Below are positions 35,264 through 49,996 of a DNA stretch of 64,000 nucleotides, one piece after another. This stretch comes from Salminus brasiliensis (Eukaryota > Chordata > Actinopteri > Characiformes > Bryconidae). The notes under the pieces are model-generated. The model made no database searches. It was not told the origin of the DNA and saw only the letters and a list, made by a program, of their open reading frames with translations. The DNA lies in assembly GCF_030463535.1 (NCBI RefSeq), contig NC_132879.1:38615425-38679424 (forward strand). The letters are read 5' to 3'. Numbering within the stretch: the first letter of the stretch is position 1; every line of letters begins with the position of its first letter. The position numbers were made by a program, and so were the translations under genes.

Positions 35264-35589
35264 CTTTAATTTCATTCTTGAACATTCCTGCTGTTCAGTC
35301 ACTAATCAGTGAGCTATTAAAAGGCAAAGTAGAGCTCTGTATTGTATTGGTTCAGTCATCAGTCCTCTGAGGAAAAAATGGCAGCTGTTGTACTGTGGAC
35401 AGTCACTGTGTAACTGCTTGGTGTTTTGGAATCCTGGTTCTCTTTTGCTGTGGTTATTGTTATTTAGTTGATATCTAATATAAAAAAAAACATAAAATGT
35501 TGGTTTGAAGAAAATATTGAACATGATGTTCCACAACAAAGTAAATTAGAGATGTAGACACTATCAAGAGTAATAATTAATATCATATT

Positions 35590-36345
35590 TCTTAATATAA
35601 TCAAGTGATTTCTTCCCTTAACACGGATCAGTCGTCCAATCCCCATGATGTTTCCACCCCCATGCTTCACAGCAGTTATGGTGTTTTTGGGATGCAACTC
35701 AGCATTCTTCTTCCTCCAAGCACGACAAGTTGAGTTCTATTTTGGTTTCATATGACCACATAATATTCTCCCAATCTTCTTCTGGATCATCCATATGCTC
35801 TCTGGCAAACTTCAGATGGGCCTGGACATGTACTGGATTAAGCAGGGGGACACGCCTGGCACTGCAGGATTTGAGTCCCTCTCGGCGTAGTGTGTTACTG
35901 ATGGTAGCCTTTGTTATATTGGTCCCAGCTTTCTGCAGGTCATTCATCAGGTCCGTCCATGTAGTTCTGGGATTTTTGTTCACCGGTCTCATGACAATTT
36001 TGACCCCACGGGATGAGATTTTGCATGGGGCCCCAGATCGAGGGTGATTATCAATGGTCTTGTATGTCTTCCATTTTCTTAAAATTGCTCCCACACTAGA
36101 TTTATTCACACCAAGTTACAGGTCTGTGAGAGCCAGAAATCTTGTTTGTTTGTTGGTGACAAAATACTTATTTTCCACGATAATTTACAAAAAAATATTC
36201 TTAAAAAAATCCTACAATGTGATTTCCTAGATTTTTTTCTTATTTTTTTGTCTCTTTTTCTTGTACCTATGATGAAAATTACAGAACTCTCTCTTCTTTC
36301 TAAGTAGGAGAACTTGTACAATCAGTGGCTGGCTAAATACTTATT
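35590..36345 (-). mobile_element. Truncated Tc1-like transposon (minus strand)
   Basis: The minus-strand frame at 35699-36109 reads [20 protein letters not shown] and [20 protein letters not shown], the paired DNA-binding region of a Tc1-type transposase. The 5' end GGCTAAATACTTATTTAGC near 36330 is an inverted-repeat relic. The 3' half is lost. It is the same family as 42655-44211. Confidence 0.8.
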
Positions 36346-36539
36346 TAGCTGTTTTTTAAAACGTAAATTGGTCAGCTGTAGCTCTGTCAATTTCCCAACA
36401 TGGGTTTTATAACCTTTAAAACATTGTCATTGGGTTACTTGTGAATCATTGACAATATCAGATGATTATAAGTTTACTGTAACCCCCCATTTTATTCATT
36501 ATATTATGACCAGTCATTTCATGAAGTACTCCTCCTTGT

Positions 36540-37005
36540 TTCTACACTCACTGTCAATTTTATCAGCTCTACTGACCATATAGTAGCGCAGAAAAAGTTG
36601 AGAGTATGAAAAATGCAAATAAAATTAAAATGCAGTCTCCCTTACACTGACTTTGACTTTTATTTGACTGTAGACAGTATAACCTGTGTCTGAATGAAGT
36701 CTGGTCAACTTCATTTCATTTGTTAATATACCTCAATTCCTGCATTTCAGGCCTGCAACACATTTCAAAAAAGTTGGGATAGGGCAATTTATGGCTAGTA
36801 ATAACATAAAAAAACCTTAATAATGGCGTGATTCCAAACAGGTAATTGTAATCATGGTTTGGTACAAAAGTAGCAAAGATGGCAAGAGGATCTCGAGTTT
36901 ATCAATAAAAATGTGAGAAAATTACTGAAATGTTTAAAAACAATGCACCTTAAAGAAAGATTGAAAGTGAGTTTCTCACCTTAAGTCAATAAATATTCAT
37001 GGACA
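36540..37005 (+). mobile_element. DNA transposon remnant (IS4EU/ISL2EU-like)
   Basis: It contains CTGCAACACATTTCAAAAAA followed by GTTGGGATAG, and GTAATCATGGTTTGGTACAA. I recognise these as parts of a common fish DNA transposon. No intact frame remains. The family name is from memory and tentative. Confidence 0.4.
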
Positions 37006-37009
37006 AATA

Positions 37010-37880
37010 TATTTATTACACCAAACAAACATTAAAACCACTGACAGGGTGGCATGAATAACGTTGACAATCTTGTTACAGTGGGACCTGTCAAAAGATG
37101 GAATACATTAGGTAGCATGTGAAAAGTCAGTTTTGCAAGTTGATGTGTTAGAAATAGTAAAAATGATCAAGTGTAAGAATCTGAGTGACCGTGACAAGGG
37201 TCAAATTGTGATGGATAAACGACTGGGTCAGAGCACCAACACCCCTCCCCCCACCCCCTAAAAAAAAGATCTTTTGGAGTGTTCCAGACATACAGTGGTT
37301 AGTATATACCAAAGGTGGTCCAAGGAAGGACAGCAAGTTAACCCATAACAGGGTTATATATCCAGGTGTTCAAGGCTCGCTGATGTGCATGGGAAGTGAA
37401 GGCTAGCCGGCCTATTTGGATCTCATAGAAGAGCTGCTGGAAAAGTGAATGCCGTCTAGAAAGGTGTCAAAATGTTGCATCACAGCTTGCTGCGTATGGG
37501 CCTGCATTATCACAGACCGGCCGGAGTGCCCATCCTAACACTTGTTCAACACTGAAGTGGCCTACAATGGGAATTTGAACATCAGAACATGACCATGGAA
37601 CAGTATAAGAGGGTGGCCTAGTCTGGTGAATCATGTTTTCTTTTACATTGTGTGGACGGTCAGGTGTGTGTGCATCATGAGGAACTGGGGAAGAGACGGC
37701 CACAAGATGCTGGGAGAGGCAGTGTGATGCTCTGGACAATGTTGTGCTGGGAAACCTGGGGTCCTGGTATTCATGTTGGTGTTACTTTGATACATACCAC
37801 TTACCAAAACATTTGTGCATTCTTAATACATCCGTTCAGGGCAATGTTGGTTTTAATGATATGGCTGATCAATGTATATA
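37010..37880 (+). mobile_element. Internally deleted Tc1-like element (plus strand)
   Basis: The left end contains ACATTAAAACCACTGACAGG and the right end GTTTTAATGATATGGCTGATC, inverted copies of the family end also seen at 13046. Decayed transposase codons run from about 37160 to 37800, and the C-terminal third is missing. Confidence 0.75.
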
Positions 37881-38079
37881 GAATAACATTACTGACACAA
37901 TTTGAGATTCACTCTGAACAAATTAAATCCTAACATTGTAAACGCAAATCAAATGAACACTTACATCAACTTGTAAAATCAGTGCATTCGATTTCTCTTT
38001 GAAGTGTGCCATTAGCACACATGGGCCCAGTATAGTCGAACCAATGGCATCAATCCTTGAAAAGATTCATGCAACTTCT

Positions 38080-40060
38080 TCCTCTGTCCTCAATTGCTTC
38101 ATCCATTTTTTCAAGGATGGAGATATCTGTAAGTAACTTGAAATGATTGTAAAGTTCATTCTGTGTGAAAAGATAAGGCCAGCCACTTCTCAGTCTACTA
38201 CTGATGGTGCTGGACGTGCATTGATGGCTTTACGCCATGAGCTGTGCAAGGTGCCCTCTGTCTGCTCCCGCTGGACCCTCACGAGCATAAAGCTCTTTCA
38301 TTTCCTTTTGCTTCTCTTCTAGACTGGCTTCAGTTTGTCGACAGCTTGAGGACAATCAGGTTGCCATCTAAAGCATCCATACTGGTCTGATGGCCCTCTT
38401 GCACTGTTCTTAGCTGATAAACCAGAGACCCCTTTGACCCTTCTGCCTCTTGCTATAATGCTGTCACGGTAAAGGTGTTCAACACGAGTTTTAAGCTGGT
38501 TTACAAGAGAGGCAGAACCACTCCCAATCCTGGTGGCATCCTTCAGAATTTCAGCATTTTTTTGGGATACTGCTTAACTATCACCTTGGCAACAGTAAAG
38601 CAATCTGATCTTGTTGGATTGAGCTCATAAAGACACATTTCATCTCCTGACAATCTCTAGGAGTAGGGCGCTGCTCTATGGTTATAGTGATTTTTATTCC
38701 ATGGGGCATCTTGCTCCATGGGACCTTGAAGCTGTCAGGCCATGTATTGAGGTCTACTGTGCTGGACCTGCTGTTTGTGCTGGCTGGACTTAGTGTGCTA
38801 AAGGCGGAAAAGATGGACTCCTTAATATGTCTACAGGTGATGAACTGCTGGTCTCTGACTGCAAGCCTGTGACACTTGTTGTTTCTGCATTGTTATGATG
38901 TTTTCAGAAGATATATTACTGACACGTTGTTCAAATATACAAGTAACTGTAGTAATCTAATCTACAAACATTTTATTTCTCAGCTACAAGTTAATTAAAG
39001 GCACAATTTCAGGCAAATTAAAGTAGGTCTGAGCTGCTACTTTCAGTGAATAGACACCCAAAGGAACAAGATGAACAGCCTGCCGTCTTTCTACAACAAA
39101 ATACACTTGCAAATCACAATGCACCAAGATCAACTTGATATTTCCAACAAGCAATCCTTTCTCATCCCTCCCAATGACTACATGCATCCCCCGTTTGTAC
39201 TTTGTGCCTTTCACAGTTATGTAATTAACAACAATTATATTGCTAGACACAAACTCAAATGGAGAAGCTGCTATCTCGTCACTGGAATAAAGTTCAGTTC
39301 CCTTATCAATCTGAATTACAGGAGGAAACATTCTGCCAGCATTCAAATATGCCTGGAGGAGCTGATGCCTCTCTGCCAGGGTTGCACATAGGTTTTTAAA
39401 ATTGTGCACTTTGTTTAAAATAAGTCCACAAACGTATAAGAGGCCCAAACTTAATGATGAGCGCAGGGTATGAACACAGATAGTTCTGTTTTGGCTTTAG
39501 TGGACGCTCTGGAAAGGTGTGAGCTCTGAAATCAATATATTCATTAATGAGCACTTTCAAATAGGTCACTTGATCTGAAGCAATAACAGGTGCACATATG
39601 TAACCCACTATTTGTTGCAACTGCCATACTGTACTGTACCTTCTGGATTTTCAATTCTGTCCCCAATTAAGAGAGGTAGTACTCTTAAAGGACACCAGTT
39701 GCACAGTATGTCCAGACAACTTCTCATGGCTGATTTCAGGAGGTTTGTCATTAGTATCAGCATCAAAATATTTAAACCGACTGATGCATTTGTTTAACTC
39801 TGCATAGGTAAAATGCATTACTGAGTTACTAAATGATTAATAAACAGTGCCAAGTAAAATGATACGACACCCTCAAAGAGATAATGACCCAGACACAGAG
39901 GTAAACTAGGCTGACACGCATGAAAATATCTAAGTTGGTTGAAAACTGACTTAAACTGTATGCCAATTGCACTGTCCTTGCCATTCACTTCTCTATCCTG
40001 CAGATTCTCTTGATAGGACTGGACAGTTCTTGTACCAGTTGAACATGGATGTGACATATC
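38080..40060 (-). pseudogene. Frameshifted pseudogene of a multicopy fish gene family
   Basis: Minus-strand fragments run in order. 40057-39818 has YFHACQPSLPLCLGHYLFEG. 39620-39396 has QVTYLKVLINEYIDF and FGPLIRLWTYFK. 39448-38984 has KNLCATLAERHQLLQAYLNA and YKRGMHVVIGRDEKGLLVG. 38560-38060 has EILKDATRIGSGSASLV and DQYGCFRWQPD. I recognise this order from large uncharacterised fish proteins, probably of transposon origin, but cannot name the family. A frameshift near 39425 and several stops break it. Confidence 0.6.
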
Positions 40061-41290
40061 TCGGTAAATGTCACAAAATCTGCAAAAAAAATCTTACTGA
40101 AATTTTTCATAAAGCCTACAATACTACAATACTAGGAGCCCATACACTGAAAAAAAGAACTTGTTGGATTTACTTAATTCAATAGTGGACATTGGTTGCA
40201 CACATTTGTTTTGCTTCAGCAGCAACTTAAACATATAAGTTAAATGAACACAAGTTTTTCACATTTAATAAACATGTATATTTTGTGTTGATAACGTGTG
40301 ATTGAAACATGTTATGATGAAGTGATTTGAGCTCCTAGAACACTTTAATCCGTTGCAATTTTCTCACTTTATTCCAACCCTATTCGATAACTTTTACTTA
40401 AATACTACTGGTCACTTAAATACTACATGTTATCTTCATTTTAAATGCTGATATTATATTCAAGTGTCAAATACTAAATTTTACAAATAGAGGTCTTACA
40501 ACAGATTGTATTGTTCTCTTCAAAGATGGTTGCCAGTAACTCTTAGTAATCTTTCAAAACAAAATGTCTATTTTCACTGCAGTGACCATAGGTAAAGAAT
40601 TGAACTAACATTACTGCTCCACTGAGATAAAAATCAACAATTAAGAAGTAATTTCTGTTTTACAGTGTTTTGACTCAGTCGCAGCACAGAAGTTAGACAT
40701 TTTCTTTTAGGCAACCATCTTGGAAAATCAACACAAACCCTCTGCTTAAGACCCCTATTGTCTAGATTAAATGAAAATATTACAACTGTAAACAATTCAG
40801 TGCAATTACTGGACTGATTTAAAATGCAGACATTAGTAGCCATTAACATTCAAATAAACTATTACTACACAATAAACACTACTAGGAACACCCTGATAAC
40901 TTTCGTAAACAATTATTACCCATTTTACCTCTGTTAATAATAAAAATTAGCAGTTGCATGTCAACACCTTTATTTATAAACAGAAATACAGGGTCAAAAA
41001 TGGCAACAATATTGTGACATAAGTTCAAAACTCTTCACTCCAATTGAATTTAACCAAACATGTCACTTCACATGGTCCTGATGGGACTAGACTGCCAAAC
41101 TCTACAGCTCTTCACTTTTAAAGAAAAATATAAACTGAAATTGAAAAGTGCTGCCTATCAGAAAACTTGTACAAAAAGGAGGCAGGGGGAGGAATGGCCC
41201 CATCAACATGGCAGTTACAGAGTTGAATAAACTTTAATACAAGTTCCTAACAAGGAACTCTGATTTGTTGTGATTAGCTGATTATTCACC

Positions 41291-41321
<31 letters not shown>

Positions 41322-42544
41322 CAACCTCCAAAACATAGGAGAGCAAGTTTGAGACTTAGAAGTACTCTCACCTAGAGCTGACCACATCACATACAAAAGA
41401 GCAAATTTTCCTAACAGGAGCAGTTTTGTTCCAACAAAAAAAAAGGCATTTTACAGCAAGGAGGTAGTGTCATTCAAATGTAAACAACTAAAGAAAATGT
41501 ACTTTTATGGAATTGCTGATTGTTCATCGGAAAATTCAACCTCCAAAACGGAGAGCAAGTGTGAGATATAATTGTCCTCTAGTGTCATCATATGACACTA
41601 ACATCTACAAAATATAAAAACTGTACATTTGACCTGAACATTATGGACTGGACTTTTTATAATGTCCTGATGATATAAAAAAGATAAATGTCTCACAGTG
41701 GAACAGTGAATGCAAAATAAAAATTAAAGGGTTATTTCAGTGAAATCAAAAATCCATCCCTCACTCACTCACTCACTCCCTCCACCATTCACCCCCTCCT
41801 ACCCTCCCTTCATAACTCAGTCCCTCCCTCCTTCCATCACTCACTCAATCTACTTTATTTATAACTGCAGGTAGATTAGATTATCAGTAATCACACACCA
41901 AGTAAGCAATGCAATGGTTACAGTATACCAATCTTTCACTAAACAAATGCAATGCATATGTACTTTATGGGATGGAAGAAGTTGAAAGTTCTTACCGACA
42001 TTGTGGCAGCTATGTTTTTCAGCTTTTTGCCCGGCTCACCCGATCGCTTTATAAACCTCCTTCAAAACATGAGCGTACAACACTATGTAGCATTAACTAG
42101 CTAGTTAAATTAACTACATAAGCTAATGTTAGCATCCTGAACCAATAACGATAACAGCTCGCTAATAAATGTGACTTTATGAGACATACACAAACATTTT
42201 AAGTGCATTATAATCTGTTTTTACATGACCATTTTCGTATGAAGGTTTCTGCCACAAAAGCATCCCAGATTTACGGTCCAAATGAACAAAGCCAAGCCAG
42301 TGCGGGTAGCTTTATAGAAAGCACTAACATAAACATCATGTTTAGTATTTAGTATAACATTCCATACATTTGGAAAAGAAAAAGGTATTTACTGACAAAG
42401 ACTGCTTGTTTCGTTTTCTTAAATTGGTGCATGGTCCCATTGTATCGCAGTGAATTCCCAAGATTCTTCTTTTTTTTCCCGCTGGAAACCAACCAACAGT
42501 TTTTTGCTCATTGTTTACTTCTAAACATACAGTTGAAAGTTGTC
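40060..42544. other. Gene-poor region left of the U4 array
   Basis: It is AT-rich. It contains a 29-base A tract (41291-41319) and a pair of direct repeats around TTCAACCTCCAAAAC (41320 and 41535). A short CTCA/CTCC-rich block lies at 41760-41850. No gene is recognisable. Confidence 0.6.
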
Positions 42545-42654
42545 AATTTACTACGCAATTCTAAGTTGTGTGGAGAATTCACCTGGGCTTGGAAGCAAAA
42601 TAGTTTTAGTAAATAAAATAATGAAACAGTTATTTGAATTAGACGTATTATCTA

Positions 42655-44211
<1,557 letters not shown>

Positions 44212-44416
44212 TATATCACTGTGTTGTGTTAACGAGTGATAAAGAAATAAAAAATTAATACCTCAACAGGCGTCGTCTTTGTGCCCCATAATGGATAGCA
44301 TCAATGAGACGCATGCGCAACCACGGGACAGAAAGCAACAGTGCACCAACCTACACGCTAATGAACAAAAATAACAAGGGGTTGTCCTGCAGTAAACTAC
44401 AAAAACCGCAGAGAAG

Positions 44417-44527
44417 ATGGATGATTTAATATTCAGAGTAGATCGCATACCTTTAGAAAAATCTTTAAAAATGTCAAAAGAAAAAATTAAATTAAAAAAA
44501 TTAAAGCAAACAAACAGATCCAACTGA
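44417..44527 (+). other. Short open frame in the edge array unit
   Basis: It has a 36-residue frame beginning MDDLIFRVDRIPLEKSLK. The interior units keep the GAAGATGGAT start and MDGLIFRGKP, but stop after ten codons. It is not a recognised gene. Confidence 0.25.
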
Positions 44528-44851
44528 AATTGAATTTTATTATTGAGTCAAAGAGAAAAACATTGGGAAATCTGCCTTGATTCCAGCAGTTGACTGATCC
44601 AGTAACCTTGTGATGGATTCGTGCCCTGTCAAGGGGGTTCTCCTGCCATACGTCCAATGATTTTTGGTACAGGATCAAACCATGAACTGGTAAACAACAG
44701 ATCCCCCCCTTGTGGTTGCGTGCTTATTAGTCTCAAAGACAACGCCTCCATTTTAAGTCCGAAGTTATCTAAAACACTGCATTGCATGTAATACTTCTCT
44801 AATTACACCAATTAAAACAACTTTAAGAAACCTACTTTTAACCAGAATTGT

Positions 44852-44983
44852 CAGTCCCCGTAGAGAACGTCAAAAATTGCCAATTCAAGTCGTTACGGTG
44901 GGGTATCGGGTAAAATTTTCAACGAGCATTAGTCGCGCCTCGAATAAACCTCATAGGCTACGATACTGCCACTGCGCAAAGCT
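44852..44983 (-). pseudogene. U4 snRNA copy 1, degenerate (array edge)
   Basis: It has 132 bases instead of 144. The first ~38 bases from the 5' end (right side) are identical to the array consensus. Further in, it has substitutions in the kink-turn partner strand (TTCGAGG) and in stem I (GACTAATGCTCG), and a 12-base deletion removes the central hairpin. PSE (45027-45045) and SPH (45187-45205) are intact, so it could still be transcribed, but the RNA should not support U4/U6 assembly. Confidence 0.9.
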
Positions 44984-46272
44984 GACTTCACGTTCCGTGG
45001 AGTTGAAGACTTTAGGGTCTGCGCTACTGACCTCACTGACGGTGTGTTCCCAAATCATGCTTAAAACCCTCTCAAACCACTAAACAAGGGGACTACACAA
45101 CAGGTGAAGCTTTTTAACCAAAGTAATGTGCAAATCAACACTGCGAGCATTCATTTAGAAAAGTCCGCGTAAAGTTAACGAAAAGGCAGCGATGCATGTT
45201 GGGTAGCGAGAGGAGAGTGTTGGTAAATTAGAAGTAGAGGTAGATATGAGTTTGGACAGTTAATTAGCATAGAAACATTGAGTAGGTTCCACAAAATAGC
45301 CCTTTTCCTATCCTCTGAACAACAAGCCAGAAGATCAGCTTGGATTATTTCGTTCAAGATATTTATTGCTGCATTACAAGAAAAAAAATGAATGGCAAGT
45401 AACATAAAACACCTCATATGCAATCATGAATTTCAGAAATGCAACGAAAATTGATGCTTATGTAAGATTAATGATGTTTGTGTTATGCATTTGTTTTAAC
45501 AAAAGGGATTCTCCTAAGTCAGGCAGGGGAAGTGTTCAGAAAGTCTCTGCAGGGACCGCTTTGAATTTGGTGTATCCAAATCCCAGGCTGCTTTATGATG
45601 CCACCCCTGATTAAATCATTCAACTGTATCCGGTAGCTAAAACTGGTAAACAGAGGACCTCTAATTTAAAAAGGAGTGGAAAATGCTTCCTTTTTTCTGG
45701 TACCAACCTAGCCACTGTGTTTTGGACCAGCTGCAGGCGAGACAGGGTTGACTGCCCAGGAGCAACTACAGAATATGGTTTTGTGTAAAAAATATACCCA
45801 TATGCATTTGTCGGTGAGTTCATATCTGTGATTGTTATTTACTATTCAATTCTAAGTTGTGTGGAGAGTTCACCTGGGCTTGGAAGTAAAATAGTTTTAG
45901 TAAATGAAATAATGAAACAGTTCATTTAATTAGACGTATTATCTATATCACTGTGCTATGTTAACCAGCGATGAAAAAAAATAACAAATCAATACCTTAA
46001 CAGGCGTGGTCTTTGTGCTCCATTAATTGACATTACCAGTTCATATAGGTGCCGAAAATTAGGAGATGTCGTGTTGACAGCAGTTACGGATCTGGGATTA
46101 GGATTTTATAAGTCCTATTTATGTGTATTTTGGGTGACAATATCTGATCCCAAATCCCAGATCCGCTTCATAGGTTTCTTTTTGCTTATGTTTTATCCTT
46201 TTGAAATGTGACGCAGTGAAACTTTCTGAGGGTTAAGCACGGGAGTTTTATATACGCTGTTTTAGGCTAGGA

Positions 46273-46412
46273 TACTTTCTATTGTGAACACTGACTGTAA
46301 CAGGTTTTCGCAGAAGCTTGTTCCGATAATCAAAAGAGCTGTCGCTGTACTTTCTATAGTGAACACTGAGTTTAACAGCTTTCCACATCCAATCAAAACA
46401 AATGTCGCTGTA
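46273..46412 (+). repeat. Internal tandem duplication within the array unit
   Basis: Two diverged copies of a ~70-base block lie side by side. Both begin TACTTTCTAT and both end with a TGTCGCTG-type motif, with GTGAACACTGA inside each. It is present in all interior units. Confidence 0.7.
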
Positions 46413-46476
46413 ATGGCTTAGCGGGTTCTACACGTGGACACCCCACTGTAGATAATTCGTGGTTTCCTAGTCCTTC

Positions 46477-46700
46477 TTATAAACCTCGGTGTTTATGTGA
46501 CTCATTTGTTGTATTTGCCTGACTTGACCCTGGGTATAGACGGGTTTCTCTGTGACGTCATCACAGAGGCGGTCGCGCACCCCCGGGACAGAAAGCGACA
46601 GAGAGCAGCAGCCTGCACGCTATTGAGCAAAAATAACAAAGGGTTGTCTTGCAGTAAACTACAAAAAACGCAGAGAAGATGGATGGTTTAATATTCAGAG
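46477..46700 (+). promoter_or_regulatory. CRE-containing promoter-like segment, repeated in every complete unit
   Basis: TTATAAAC at 46477 is followed by a near-palindrome CTGTGACGTCATCACAG holding a full CRE (about 46550-46566). GC-richer sequence follows, then GAAGATGGATGG near 46677. It points opposite to the U4 genes. The same block recurs at about 49055, 51635, 54510, 57080, 59660 and 62240. The edge unit keeps the downstream part but lacks the CRE. Confidence 0.35.
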
Positions 46701-47417
46701 GGAAACCGTAAAGAGAATTTAAATCGAAAAAAAAGAACAAATGAAAGCAAACAAACTGATCCAACTGAAACTGAATTTTATTATTGGGTCAAAAAGAAAA
46801 CATTAGGAAATCTGCGATGATTCCAGCAGTTGACTGATCCAGTAACCCTGTGACTCGTGCCCTGTCAAGGGGGTTCTCCTGCCATACGTGCAATAATTTT
46901 GGATAGGCTCCGGTCCCACCGTGACTCCGAGCGGGAAGAAACAGAAAGTAAGATGAATGAGTAAGTTTGGTGCTAATGCTAAGCAGCTTGGCACTTAACA
47001 GAATTCGTTACAAAGCATAATGTGACATTTTGCTGCTTAACCCTTACTTCATTACTAGTCAGCTTTGATCTTGTACATTTGACCTAGAAACGAACCAGTA
47101 ATAACAAACGCGAGGTCATGTTTAAAAACAATATAATCCTAGTGGTGCACTTCGATATTACTGGAAGTCGATGTATATGAGTCTTAGAAAGCAATGCTAT
47201 TGTAAAAGTCTTATTTCATTAAGTTTTAGCTGTACAGGATCAAGCTATGAACTGGTCAACAACAGATTCCTCCCTTGTGGTTGCGTGCTTATTAGACTCA
47301 AAGACCTGGCTTCTATTTTAAGTCCGAAAGTATATAAAACACTGCATTGCATGTACCACATCCCTAATGACACCAACCAAAAAACACTCTAACAAACCTA
47401 TTTCTAACCAGACTCAT

Positions 47418-47561
47418 CAGTCCCCGTAGAGACTGTCAAAAATTGCCAGTACCGACTATATTGCAAGTCGTTACGGCGGGGTATTGGGTAAAGTTTTCAA
47501 CTAGCAATAATCGCGCCTCGGATAAACCTCATAGGCTACGATACTGCCACTGCGCAAAGCT
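47418..47561 (-). ncRNA. RNU4: U4 snRNA copy 2
   Basis: It is 144 bases and matches the array consensus exactly, with intact stem II, kink-turn loop, stem I, central hairpin, Sm site AATTTTTGA and terminal hairpin. PSE lies at 47605-47623. The SPH site at 47765-47783 carries a substitution in its ATGCAT core (minus strand reads ACTTGCAT). Confidence 0.95.
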
Positions 47562-49996
47562 GACTTCACGTTCCGTGGAGTTGAAGACTTTAGGGTCTGC
47601 GCTACTGACCTCACTGACGGTGTGTTCCCAAATCATGCTTAAAACCCTCTCAAACCACTAAACAAGGGGACTACACAACAGGTGAAGCTTTTTAACCAAA
47701 GTAATGTGCAAATCAACACTGCGAGCATTCATTTAGAAAAGTCCGCGTAAAGTTAACGAAAAGGCAGCGATGCAAGTTGGGTAGCGAGAGGAGAGTGTTG
47801 GTAAATTAGCAGTAGAGGTAGGTATGAGTTTGGACAGTTAATTAGCATAGAAACATTGAGTAGGTTCCACAAAATAGCCCTTTTCCTATCCTCTGAACAA
47901 CAAGCCAGAAGATCAGCTTGGATTATTTCGTTCAAGATATTTATTGCTGCATTGCAAGAAAAAAAATGAATGGCAAGTAACATAAAACACCTCATATGCA
48001 ATCATGAATTTCAGAAATGCAACGAAAATTGATGCTTATGTAAGATTAATGATGTTTGTGTTATGCATTTGTTTTAACAAAAGGGATTCTCCTAAGTCAG
48101 GCAGGGGAAGTGTTCAGAAAGTCTCTGCAGGGACCGCTTTGAATTTGGTGTATCCAAATCCCAGGCTGCTTTATGATGCCACCCCTGATTAAATCATTAA
48201 ACTGTATCCGGTAGCTAAAACTGGTAAACAGAGGACCTCTAATTTAAAAAGGAGTGGAAAATGCTTCCTTTTTTCTGGTACCAACCTAGCCACTGTGTTT
48301 TGGACCAGCTGCAGGCGAGACAGGGTTGACTGCCCAGGAGCAACTACAGAATATGGTTTTGTGTAAAAAATATACCCATATGCATTTGTCGGTGAGTTCA
48401 TATCTGTGATTGTTATTTACTATTCAATTCTAAGTTGTGTGGAGAGTTCACCTGGGCTTGGAAGTAAAATAGTTTTAGTAAATGAAATAATGAAACAGTT
48501 CATTTAATTAGACGTATTATCTATATCACTGTGCTATGTTAACCAGCGATGAAAAAAAATAACAAATCAATACCTTAACAGGCGTGGTCTTTGTGCTCCA
48601 TTAATTGACATTACCAGTTCATATAGGTGCCGAAAATTAGGAGATGTCGTGTTGACAGCAGTTACGGATCTGGGATTAGGATTTTATAAGTCCTATTTAT
48701 GTGTATTTTGGGTGACAATATCTGATCCCAAATCCCAGATCCGCTTCATAGGTTTCTTTTTGCTTATGTTTTATCCTTTTGAAATGTGACGCAGTGAAAC
48801 TTTCTGAGGGTTAAGCACGGGAGTTTTATATACGCTGTTTTAGGCTAGGATACTTTCTATTGTGAACACTGACTGTAACAGGTTTTCGCAGAAGCTTGTT
48901 CCGATAATCAAAAGAGCTGTCGCTGTACTTTCTATAGTGAACACTGAGTTTAACAGCTTTCCACATCCAATCAAAACAAATGTCGCTGTAATGGCTTAGC
49001 GGGTTCTACACGTGGACACCCCACTGTAGATAATTCGTGGTTTCCTAGTCCTTCTTATAAACCTCGGTGTTTATGTGACTCATTTGTTGTATTTGCCTGA
49101 CTTGACCCTGGGTATAGACGGGTTTCTCTGTGACGTCATCACAGAGGCGGTCGCGCACCCCCGGGACAGAAAGCGACAGAGAGCAGCAGCCTGCACGCTA
49201 TTGAGCAAAAATAACAAAGGGTTGTCTTGCAGTAAACTACAAAAAACGCAGAGAAGATGGATGGTTTAATATTCCGAGGGAAACCGTAAAGAGAATTTAA
49301 ATCGAAAAAAAAAGAACAAATGAAAGCAAACAAACTGATCCAACTGAAACTGAATTTTATTATTGGGTCAAAAAGAAAACATTAGGAAATCTGCGATGAT
49401 TCCAGCAGTTGACTGATCCAGTAACCCTGTGACTCGTGCCCTGTCAAGGGGGTTCTCCTGCCATACGTGCAATAATTTTGGATAGGCTCCGGTCCCACCG
49501 TGACTCCGAGCGGGAAGAAACAGAAAGTAAGATGAATGAGTAAGTTTGGTGCTAATGCTAAGCAGCTTGGCACTTAACAGAATTCGTTACAAAGCATAAT
49601 GTGACATTTTGCTGCTTAACCCTTACTTCATTACTAGTCAGCTTTGATCTTGTACATTTGACCTAGAAACGAACCAGTAATAACAAACGCGAGGTCATGT
49701 TTAAAAACAATATAATCCTAGTGATGCACTTCGATATTACTGGAAGTCGATGTATATGAGTCTTAAAAAGCAATGCTATTGTAAAAGTCTTATTTCATTA
49801 AGTTTTAGCTGTACAGGATCAAGCTATGAACTGGTCAACAACAGATTCCCCCCTTGTGGTTGCGTGCTTATTAGACTCAAAGACCTCGCTTCTATTTTAA
49901 GTCCGAAAGTATCTAAAACACTGCATTGCATGTACCATATCCCTAATGACGCCAACCAAAAAACACTCTAACAAACCTATTTTTAACCAGACTTGT

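Noticed and set aside
41291-41319. Poly(A) tract as the tail of a processed retrogene
   Set aside because: No coding relic precedes it. A related repeat without the tract lies at 41535, so it is more likely expansion of a short A run.
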